Shown here: positions 9,581-16,941 of the stretch, in pieces
How positions within the stretch are numbered: position 1 is the first letter of the stretch
Layout: the number at the start of each line of letters is the position of its first letter
Origin: Lewinellaceae bacterium
Lineage (GTDB): Bacteria > Bacteroidota > Bacteroidia > Chitinophagales > Saprospiraceae
Assembly (NCBI GenBank): GCA_020636135.1
Contig: JACJYK010000001.1
Location: 1,350,501-1,414,500 of the forward strand
Direction: 5' to 3'
DNA: 64,000 nt
Notes under the pieces: generated by a model
What the model was told of the DNA's origin: nothing
The model's database searches: none
Seen by the model: the letters and a program-made list of their open reading frames with translations, nothing else
Position numbers and translations under genes: made by a program

Positions 9581-10113
9581 GGATCATAGGAGGGGCATTT
9601 AAGGGACGGAGATTTTATCCGCCAGCCGATAAGTGGCCGACCCGCCCGACCACCGATTTTGCAAAAGAAGGGTTGTTCAATATTCTGGAAAACCGGATGG
9701 ACTTTTCCGTTTCTGTCTGCCTGGACCTTTTCGGCGGTACAGGAAATCACAGCTTTGAGCTGATCTCCCGTGGGGCTGCACGAGTGACGTATGTTGACAA
9801 GTTCCGTCCAGCGGTAACTTTTGTTCATCAATTAGCCAGGGAATTGGAGATTACCGACCGGATACAGATCGTACTTGGTGACGTGTCGCGCTTCCTGACC
9901 CATAAGAGTGGCGAATTCGATTATATTTTTGCCGGGCCTCCCTATCCGCTCCCCTGGATCTCCGAAATACCGGATTTGATTTTTGATCACGGCTGGCTGA
10001 AAGAAGGAGGAATATTTGTTTTGGAGACAAATCCGAATCATCGTTTTGATCAACATCCGCGTTTTAAGGAATTGAGGACCTACGGAAAGACCCACTTTAG
10101 CTTTTTTGGTTAG
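9577..10113 (+). CDS. rsmD: 16S rRNA (guanine966-N2)-methyltransferase RsmD-like
   Basis: This enzyme uses S-adenosylmethionine to methylate G966 of 16S rRNA. The start MRIIGGAFKGRRF is the family N-terminus, so ATG 9577 is preferred over an in-frame TTG at 9565. The SAM-binding motif I is LDLFGGTG (about residues 50-57). Motif IV reads FAGPPYPL, whereas the family normally has [DN]PP[YF] with the acidic or amide residue contacting the target amino group. Here that position is Gly (codon GGG), which may reduce or alter activity. The length of 178 residues is normal. The gene is coupled to DUF3822. Confidence 0.88.
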   Translation: MRIIGGAFKGRRFYPPADKWPTRPTTDFAKEGLFNILENRMDFSVSVCLDLFGGTGNHSFELISRGAARVTYVDKFRPAVTFVHQLARELEITDRIQIVLGDVSRFLTHKSGEFDYIFAGPPYPLPWISEIPDLIFDHGWLKEGGIFVLETNPNHRFDQHPRFKELRTYGKTHFSFFG

Positions 10114-10139
10114 ACGGGGTCAAATTCCCTTATTCCTTG

Positions 10140-10147
10140 TAATTTTG
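10140..10147 (+). promoter_or_regulatory. -7 promoter box for argS
   Basis: TAATTTTG is a perfect match to the Bacteroidota -7 consensus TAnnTTTG, 19 nt before the argS ATG. Using the 5-6 nt offset seen at the SRP RNA, transcription would begin near 10152 and give a leader of about 14 nt. No convincing -33 TTTG lies at the right distance. Confidence 0.5.
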
Positions 10148-10166
10148 TCGGTCTTTAAGCGGATGT

Positions 10167-11999
10167 ATGGAAATCGTGCCAAAAATACAGGCGGCAGTAG
10201 CAGCATTTCTGAAGAATAACTACCAGGAAGAGGTGGCCTTTGATGCGGTTGTCGTTTCACCTACAAAAAGGGAATTTGCTGGCGACTTCACGGTTGTTCT
10301 ATTTCCATTCGTAAAAGCATTACGGACCAACCCTGCCCAGCTCGGAGAAGCAATCGGAAACCAGCTGATCAGCCAGACCTGGGTCACTGCATTTGAAGTG
10401 AAGGGCGGATTTCTGAACCTGACTCTGGCTAACTCGATCTGGAAAGAATTGCTGGATACAGTAACCGTATCTGACCGGCAGCGTGACCCGGAGCCGAAAA
10501 TCATCATTGAATATTCTTCACCCAACACCAATAAACCTTTGCACCTTGGACATATACGGAACATCCTCCTGGGATGGTCGTGTGTACAGATCTATAAAGC
10601 AATAGGTTACCAGGTGATCAAGACTCAGGTGATCAATGATCGTGGTATTGCCATCTGCAAGTCCATGCTGGCCTGGAAGAAATTTGGCAATAAAAAAACG
10701 CCGGCATCAACCCGGACAAAGGGAGATCATTTTGTCGGTGAATATTACGTGTTGTTCAATACCAAACTGGACGAAGAATATAAATCGTGGCAACAACAAA
10801 CGGAAGCTCAGGGAATCTATGTTGCCAACAGGAAGGAAGATCAGAACGAGGCTGCCTTTTTTAAAGCATATGCCAATACCTACTTTAATGAACACAGCTT
10901 ATTAGGCCGGGAATCCAAAGAAATGCTCCTGAAATGGGAAGCCGGTGATCCGGAAACCATCGAGCTGTGGCAAATGATGAATAATTGGGTGTACGATGGT
11001 TTTAATGCCACGTACACGGAACTGGGTGTCGATTTTGACACCATTTATTACGAGTCGGAAACCTATTTGTTGGGCAAGGAATCGGTCGATATCGGTCTGG
11101 CAAAAGATATTTTTTACCGGAATGATGACGGCAGTGTCTGGATCGATCTTGAAGATGCAGGCATGGATAAGAAGATTTTGCTCCGGTCCGACGGAACATC
11201 CGTGTACATAACGCAGGATATCGGTACGGCCCAGCACCGTTATCAGGATTTCCATTTTGACCGGATGGTCTATGTTGTAGGCGATGAACAGGAATACCAT
11301 TTTAAAGTTCTGTTTGAAATATTGAAACGCCTTGGTGAGCCCTATGCAGACCAGCTTTTTCATCTCGCATATGGCATGGTAGATCTTCCCACTGGCAAAA
11401 TGAAAAGTCGTGAGGGAACGGTCGTTGATGCCGATGACCTCATCACGGAAATCCTCGGGGAAGCACGCAAAGCAGCAGAAGAAAGGGGTGAACTGGCGGA
11501 CCTGGCACCTCAGGAACAGGAAAAGATCATTCGAAACATTGCGTTGGGAGCCTTAAAATTCTTCATCCTGAAAGTCAACGCCAAGAAGCGCATGGTATTC
11601 AATCCCGAAGAATCCCTGGACCTCCAGGGCCAGACCGGGCCTTACGTTCAAAACGCATATGTGAGGATCCGGTCCATCCTTCGCAAGGCCGATCAGATGA
11701 CCATCCCACAGGATTATTCCGGCTATCAACTGGTACCGGAAGAACGCGAGCTGATCTCCCTGTTGTTGCAATACTGGGAGACTCTGGTGCAGGCAGCCAA
11801 TAATTTTGATCCTAGTGGAGTAGCGAATTACGCATACCAAATGGCCAAATCGTTCCATCGTTACTATCATGATGTATCGATTTTACGTGCCGAATCGGAG
11901 GAAGCGATGGCATTCCGGTTTGTACTGATCCGGAAGATCGCCAAGGTGCTGCAGCATGCCATGCTCATGCTGGGGATTGAGATGCCGGATAGGATGTGA
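10167..11999 (+). CDS. argS: Arginyl-tRNA synthetase
   Basis: A class I aminoacyl-tRNA synthetase that charges tRNA-Arg; 610 residues. It has an N-terminal Add-1-type domain (1-100), the HIGH-equivalent motif in KPLHLGHIRN (about 123-132), a Rossmann catalytic core with VYVVGDEQEYHFK, and the KMSKS-equivalent in KMKSREGTVVD (about 411-421). The C-terminal anticodon-binding DALR helix bundle starts near 500. ATG at 10167 has a -7 box upstream. Followed 34 nt later by glnS, so the two synthetases may share a transcript. Confidence 0.97.
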   Translation: MEIVPKIQAAVAAFLKNNYQEEVAFDAVVVSPTKREFAGDFTVVLFPFVKALRTNPAQLGEAIGNQLISQTWVTAFEVKGGFLNLTLANSIWKELLDTVTVSDRQRDPEPKIIIEYSSPNTNKPLHLGHIRNILLGWSCVQIYKAIGYQVIKTQVINDRGIAICKSMLAWKKFGNKKTPASTRTKGDHFVGEYYVLFNTKLDEEYKSWQQQTEAQGIYVANRKEDQNEAAFFKAYANTYFNEHSLLGRESKEMLLKWEAGDPETIELWQMMNNWVYDGFNATYTELGVDFDTIYYESETYLLGKESVDIGLAKDIFYRNDDGSVWIDLEDAGMDKKILLRSDGTSVYITQDIGTAQHRYQDFHFDRMVYVVGDEQEYHFKVLFEILKRLGEPYADQLFHLAYGMVDLPTGKMKSREGTVVDADDLITEILGEARKAAEERGELADLAPQEQEKIIRNIALGALKFFILKVNAKKRMVFNPEESLDLQGQTGPYVQNAYVRIRSILRKADQMTIPQDYSGYQLVPEERELISLLLQYWETLVQAANNFDPSGVANYAYQMAKSFHRYYHDVSILRAESEEAMAFRFVLIRKIAKVLQHAMLMLGIEMPDRM

Positions 12000-12033
12000 G
12001 CCCATTATTAATTATTATGAATTGATTGAATTT

Positions 12034-13719
12034 ATGGCAGAGGAAAAAGAATCGTTGAACTTTATTGAACAGATCATAGAAGCAGATCTGGCAAGTAATA
12101 AACATGGAGGTGACGTCATTACCCGCTTCCCTCCCGAACCCAATGGGTACCTGCATATCGGGCATGCCAAGTCCATCTGTCTGAATTTCGGTATTGCTCA
12201 AAAATATGGAGGGCGTACCAATCTCAGGTTTGATGATACCAACCCGGTTACGGAGGATACGGAATACGTGGATTCGATCAAGGCCGACATTCACTGGTTG
12301 GGTTTTGACTGGGAGGACCGTGAATATTATGCTTCAGATTATTTCCCACAGTTGTACGAATGGGCGATACAGATGATCAAAGCTGGTCAGGCTTATGTCG
12401 ATGATTCGACGGCAGAAGAAATCGCTGCCATGAAAGGCACTCCTACGGAGCCAGGCAGTGAGAGCCCATACCGTAATCGCTCGGTAGATGAAAACCTCGA
12501 CCTTTTTCAGCGCATGAAAGCAGGCGAATTCGAAGAAGGTTCCCGTGTTGTACGGGCTAAGGTCGATATGGCCTCGCCGAATATGCACATGCGCGATCCG
12601 GTGATGTATCGCATTAAATTTGCCCATCACCATCGTACCGGTGATACGTGGTGCATCTATCCGATGTATGATTTTGCTCACGGACAGTCCGACTCCATGG
12701 AGCATGTGACGCATTCACTGTGCAGCCTGGAGTTTGAGAACCACCGTCCCCTATACGATTGGTTTATCAAAGCGTTAGACATCTATCCGTCCCGGCAGAT
12801 CGAGTTCGCCCGCCTGAATGTGGAATACATGCTGACCAGTAAGCGGAAGTTGTTGCGGCTGGTGAATGAAGGATATGTGCATGGATGGGATGATCCGCGT
12901 ATGTCAACCATCAGCGGTATGCGCCGCCGGGGCTACACTCCGGCTTCGATCCGTGAATTTGCCGATCGGGTAGGTATTGCCAAAAGAGAAAATGTAATCG
13001 AGTTTTCCTTACTCGAATACTGCGTTCGGGAAGATCTGAATAAAGTAGCCCAGCGTGTCATGGCGGTTCTGGATCCGCTGAAGCTCGTCATTACCAATTA
13101 TCCGGAAGGTCAGACCGAATATTTACCAACGGAAAACAATCCGGAAGACCCCGATGCCGGCAGCCGTGAAATGCCTTTTTCCAAAGTACTCTATATCGAA
13201 CGGGATGACTTTATGGAGGATCCCCCCAAGAAATACTTTCGCCTGGCACCTGGTAACATGGTCCGCCTGAAAAGCGCCTACATCATCGAGTGCACAGATG
13301 TTATCAAAGATGCGGACGGCCGGATCTCAGAAGTACATGTCCGCTATATCCCGGAAAGCAAAAGCGGTCAGGATACCTCAGGGATCAAGGTTAAAGGTAC
13401 TATCCATTGGGTGGCTGCCGCAACGGCTCTTGACTGTGAGGTGCGGATGTACGATCGTTTGTTTACCGTACCAAACCCGGGGGATGATCCGGATAAGGAC
13501 TTTACCGCATTCTACAATGCAGAGTCACTGCGGGTATTGGAAGGAGCCAAAGTGGAACCCAGCGTGCAGAATGCCAGGACAGGGCAGGGGTTTCAGTTTT
13601 TGCGGAAAGGATATTTCACTCTGGATATGGACAGCAAACCCGATCACCTGGTATTTAACCTGACAGTTAACCTGAAAGACAGTTGGGCTAAAGTAGCTGC
13701 TAAAGGGCAGCCGGCATAA
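12034..13719 (+). CDS. glnS: Glutaminyl-tRNA synthetase
   Basis: A class Ic synthetase that attaches glutamine to tRNA-Gln; about 561 residues from ATG 12034. An upstream in-frame ATG overlaps argS and would add a non-homologous leader, so it is rejected. HIGH motif: PEPNGYLHIGHAKS (about 33-46). The KMSKS counterpart is MLTSKRKLLRLV (about 265). The two C-terminal beta-barrel anticodon domains are present (RLKSAYIIEC through DLVNL-type end). GlnRS rather than GluRS is supported by the PEPNGYLHIGHAK form and the barrel domains. Presence of GlnRS implies direct Gln charging in this organism. Confidence 0.97.
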   Translation: MAEEKESLNFIEQIIEADLASNKHGGDVITRFPPEPNGYLHIGHAKSICLNFGIAQKYGGRTNLRFDDTNPVTEDTEYVDSIKADIHWLGFDWEDREYYASDYFPQLYEWAIQMIKAGQAYVDDSTAEEIAAMKGTPTEPGSESPYRNRSVDENLDLFQRMKAGEFEEGSRVVRAKVDMASPNMHMRDPVMYRIKFAHHHRTGDTWCIYPMYDFAHGQSDSMEHVTHSLCSLEFENHRPLYDWFIKALDIYPSRQIEFARLNVEYMLTSKRKLLRLVNEGYVHGWDDPRMSTISGMRRRGYTPASIREFADRVGIAKRENVIEFSLLEYCVREDLNKVAQRVMAVLDPLKLVITNYPEGQTEYLPTENNPEDPDAGSREMPFSKVLYIERDDFMEDPPKKYFRLAPGNMVRLKSAYIIECTDVIKDADGRISEVHVRYIPESKSGQDTSGIKVKGTIHWVAAATALDCEVRMYDRLFTVPNPGDDPDKDFTAFYNAESLRVLEGAKVEPSVQNARTGQGFQFLRKGYFTLDMDSKPDHLVFNLTVNLKDSWAKVAAKGQPA

Positions 13720-13863
13720 AGTAAATTACGCCGGCATGCTCCATGATGGTATATAACAAAAAATGACTACCACAACTGTAGAATGTACTGATGATTAGAT
13801 GTTATTGGTGTCCCTGGGTTTAACTGCAGCCTGAAATATTTTCTGGCCTAAATCCATGGCAGG

Positions 13864-13898
13864 TTTGCTGGATACTGATCATGTTTCATTTATCTTTG
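13864..13898 (+). promoter_or_regulatory. Promoter of pyrR-pyrB
   Basis: TTTG (13864-13867) and a perfect -7 box TATCTTTG (13891-13898) are separated by 23 nt, slightly long for the 19-21 consensus. The box ends 5 nt before ATG 13904, so with the SRP-calibrated offset the mRNA would begin at or next to the start codon (leaderless). The upstream 13720-13863 shows no ORF or attenuator hairpin. Confidence 0.55.
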
Positions 13899-13903
13899 CT
13901 ACC

Positions 13904-14464
13904 ATGGTATCGGACCGTGTCATATTGGAGGAACCGCGATTTGTGCTCACCTTGAAGCGACTCAGTCACCAGCTCATTGAAGACCACAGTGATTTCGCCG
14001 AATCCTGCCTGGTGGGAATACAACCAAGGGGAGTTTGCCTGGCTAACCGGTTGCACCATATCCTGACCAAAGAACTGAAGGTTAAGTCCCTGCCTTACGG
14101 TAAGCTGGACATTACCTTTCACCGCGACGATTTCCGCACCCGGCACAAGCCACTGGCTGCACATGAAAATGATATGCCTTTTTTGGTTGAAGACAAAAGG
14201 GTGATCCTGGTTGATGATGTACTCTATACCGGCCGGTCAATACAAGCGGCCCTGTCGGCACTGACCCATTATGGCCGGCCCCGGGAGGTGACACTGGTCG
14301 CACTGATAGACCGTCGGTTCAACCGTCATCTGCCGATACAGGCAAATTATGTAGGTCTTCGGGTTGATGCGCTGGATGAAGCCTATGTTCAGGTGGAATG
14401 GAATCCGGACGGATCACCGCACCAGGTATTATTGTTCGCCCATAAATCAGAAAAAGAAGATTAG
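13904..14464 (+). CDS. pyrR: PyrR-type phosphoribosyltransferase
   Basis: PyrR proteins are uracil phosphoribosyltransferases that in many bacteria also regulate pyrimidine genes by binding mRNA. The type I PRTase PRPP loop VDDVLYTGRS lies near residues 103-112, and YGRPREVTLVALIDR matches the PyrR core. The frame is open upstream to 13856, but a -7 promoter lies inside that extension, so ATG 13904 (MVSDRVILEE) is chosen. It is 1 nt from pyrB, forming a pyrRB operon. No PyrR-binding attenuator is visible, so regulation by mRNA binding is not supported here. Confidence 0.92.
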   Translation: MVSDRVILEEPRFVLTLKRLSHQLIEDHSDFAESCLVGIQPRGVCLANRLHHILTKELKVKSLPYGKLDITFHRDDFRTRHKPLAAHENDMPFLVEDKRVILVDDVLYTGRSIQAALSALTHYGRPREVTLVALIDRRFNRHLPIQANYVGLRVDALDEAYVQVEWNPDGSPHQVLLFAHKSEKED

Positions 14465-14465
14465 C

Positions 14466-15395
14466 ATGGCGTCTCAACTTTCGACGAAACACCTCCTGGG
14501 GATCAAATACATCGAACGAAAGGATATTGAATTGATACTTGAGACCGCGGACCAGTTTAAGGAGGTCATTAATCGTCCCATCAAAAAGGTACCTTCCCTA
14601 CGCGATACCACCATTGCCAATTTGTTTTTTGAGAGCTCTACCCGCACCCGGATATCCTTTGAGTTGGCTGAGAAGAGACTTTCCGCGGATGTTATCAACT
14701 TTTCCGCATCCTCATCATCGGTCAATAAAGGGGAGACACTGCTGGATACCGTCAATAACATCCTATCCATGAAAGTGGATATGGTGGTTATGCGACATCC
14801 GGCGCCCGGTGCACCCTCCTTCCTGGCCGGAAAGATCGATGCAAATATCATCAATGCCGGAGATGGCACGCACGAGCACCCTACCCAGGCCTTGCTGGAT
14901 GCTTTCTCCATCCGGGAGAAATTAGGAACATTACAAGGCAAAAAAATTGCCATCATCGGTGATATTCTCCATTCCAGAGTTGCCCTGAGCAACATCTTCT
15001 GTTTGCAGAAATTAGGGGCAAAAGTGCGGGTTTGTGGTCCGGCAACCCTGATCCCGCGTTATATTGGCGACCTGGGAGTAGAAGTAAGTCATTCGGTAGA
15101 GGACACCCTGCAATGGTGTGATGTTGCCAATGTATTACGGATCCAGTTGGAACGTCAGAACATTAAATATTTCCCTTCCTTACGTGAATACACCCAATAT
15201 TTCGGAATCAACCGTGCAAAACTGGAAAAGGTGAAGAAAGACATCGTTATCATGCATCCGGGTCCCATCAACCGGGGCGTTGAATTGTCCAGCGATGCGG
15301 CTGATTCGCCCCATTCCATCATTCTTCAGCAAGTGGAGAATGGGGTAGCGGTGCGCATGGCCGTTTTGTATTTATTGGCTGACCGGAGAAATTAA
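14466..15395 (+). CDS. pyrB: Aspartate carbamoyltransferase catalytic subunit
   Basis: It joins carbamoyl phosphate and aspartate to make carbamoyl aspartate, the committed step of pyrimidine synthesis. Motifs: carbamoyl-phosphate binding ESSTRTR (about 56-62), HPTQALLD (about 139-146), and IMHPGPINRGVEL (about 261-273). There are 309 residues from ATG 14466; a longer in-frame start inside pyrR is rejected because MASQLSTKHLLGI is the family N-terminus. It directly follows pyrR. No pyrI subunit is adjacent. Confidence 0.97.
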   Translation: MASQLSTKHLLGIKYIERKDIELILETADQFKEVINRPIKKVPSLRDTTIANLFFESSTRTRISFELAEKRLSADVINFSASSSSVNKGETLLDTVNNILSMKVDMVVMRHPAPGAPSFLAGKIDANIINAGDGTHEHPTQALLDAFSIREKLGTLQGKKIAIIGDILHSRVALSNIFCLQKLGAKVRVCGPATLIPRYIGDLGVEVSHSVEDTLQWCDVANVLRIQLERQNIKYFPSLREYTQYFGINRAKLEKVKKDIVIMHPGPINRGVELSSDAADSPHSIILQQVENGVAVRMAVLYLLADRRN

Positions 15396-15448
15396 TTTGG
15401 ACTTGAATTCGTTGACATGCTTGTATTTCAAGTAGGTAATCTGTTATT

Positions 15449-16906
15449 ATGAAATTATTACGTACGTTTCTTTTCGCAGTCCTTGCACTGCTTTCGATCG
15501 GGATCCATGCCCAGACTCCTGCTTATCACATCGAAATAGCCTGTCCAAGCTGTCATCAGGATACCATTTTCCTGGGCAATCACTATGGAAATAATCAGTT
15601 TTACCGGGATACAGCCTACCTTATCCAGGATACATTTTATGTTTTTGAAGGAAATAAGCCTCTGGAACCCGGTGTTTACATGCTGATTATACCTCCCAAT
15701 CCACCCCGCATCGTACAGTTTATCGTCAATGAGAATGAACAGGAGTTTGCTCTGCTCTTAACTCAGGATTCATTTCCTGCCATCGAGGAAGCCGTTGGAT
15801 CCGATGACAATCAACTTTTTGCCGATTACATCAAATACCTCAAAGTTGCAGAGTTGCAGCGAAATCAGATCCTGGTGAAATACGATGGTAAAACCGACCC
15901 TGCCAGCCAGGATTCGATGCAGGTCGATCTTGTCAATTTGAACGCACAGGTGCGCGGTGCCCAGGAGCGGTTGGCTGCTCTGATGCCCGGCTCGACTGCC
16001 AGCATGCTGATCCGCAGTTCCTGGGAGCCACAGATTCCTCAGTTTACCGGGGATACGCAAGAGGTAAAAATGCAGAACTACCAGTACTACAAGAACCATT
16101 ATTTTGATGAAATTGACTTTGCCGATCACCGGTTGATCCGAACCCCTTTCATCCATCAGAAAGTTTTTAATTACCTGGAACGGCTGGTATCCCCGGAACC
16201 GGATTCACTGATGAAAGAAATGGATCTGCTTCTGGCCAGGATGGAGGGCAACGATGAATTGTACAAATATTTTATTATCCAGTTTCTCAACTGGTCTGCC
16301 CGGTCGGAAATCGTCGGATATGATGCCATTTACGTGCACCTGGTAGATCAATACTATGCGGATGGGAAAGCGGACTGGCTGGGAGAAGACCAGCTTAGCC
16401 GCATCGTAAATACGGCAAACACCCTACGCCCTCTACTGATCGGTAAGCAGGCGCCGGACCTTGAGATGCATACGCAGGAAGACCAGGTGCTGCACCTCTA
16501 TGATGTGGAAAGCCCGTACACCGTTTTGTTTATCTGGGATCCAGAATGCGGACATTGCAAGAAGGCCATGCCCATCATGGAGGAGTTCTACCAGAAATAC
16601 AAAGACGACGGTGTGAAGATCTTTGCCATCTGCAGTAAACTGCGTACCCAAAATGAACCTGAGGGAGACAAGAAATGCTGGGAGTTCATTGATGAGCATC
16701 CGGAGATGAAAGAATGGATAAACGTAGTCGACCCATATCATCAATCACGGTTTAAAGTGGTTTATGATGCCAAGACGACACCTCAGATCTATGTTCTGGA
16801 CAAGGACAAAAAGATCATATCCAAAAAGATAGGAGCGGAACAATTGCCCGGATTATTTGATTACCTGCTGGGTCAGCAGGTGGCACCAGCCCCCCCGGTT
16901 AAATAA
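15449..16906 (+). CDS. Secreted thioredoxin-like (TlpA/DsbD-type) protein
   Basis: A 485-residue protein with a signal peptide ending in HAQ (about residue 22). The N-terminal half is a Bacteroidota-specific extension of the DUF4369/DUF5106 kind. The C-terminal 140 residues are a thioredoxin fold with redox motif WDPECGHCKKAMP (CGHC near 368) and a cis-Pro segment TTPQIYVLD. It likely acts in the periplasm on disulfides. Such proteins are common near c-type cytochrome and envelope genes, but no partner is adjacent here. It is convergent with the 16942 gene, 35 nt apart. Confidence 0.88.
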   Translation: MKLLRTFLFAVLALLSIGIHAQTPAYHIEIACPSCHQDTIFLGNHYGNNQFYRDTAYLIQDTFYVFEGNKPLEPGVYMLIIPPNPPRIVQFIVNENEQEFALLLTQDSFPAIEEAVGSDDNQLFADYIKYLKVAELQRNQILVKYDGKTDPASQDSMQVDLVNLNAQVRGAQERLAALMPGSTASMLIRSSWEPQIPQFTGDTQEVKMQNYQYYKNHYFDEIDFADHRLIRTPFIHQKVFNYLERLVSPEPDSLMKEMDLLLARMEGNDELYKYFIIQFLNWSARSEIVGYDAIYVHLVDQYYADGKADWLGEDQLSRIVNTANTLRPLLIGKQAPDLEMHTQEDQVLHLYDVESPYTVLFIWDPECGHCKKAMPIMEEFYQKYKDDGVKIFAICSKLRTQNEPEGDKKCWEFIDEHPEMKEWINVVDPYHQSRFKVVYDAKTTPQIYVLDKDKKIISKKIGAEQLPGLFDYLLGQQVAPAPPVK

Positions 16907-16941
16907 CCATAAGCGTCAAAGCCTCGACGGATTGCTGTGAG

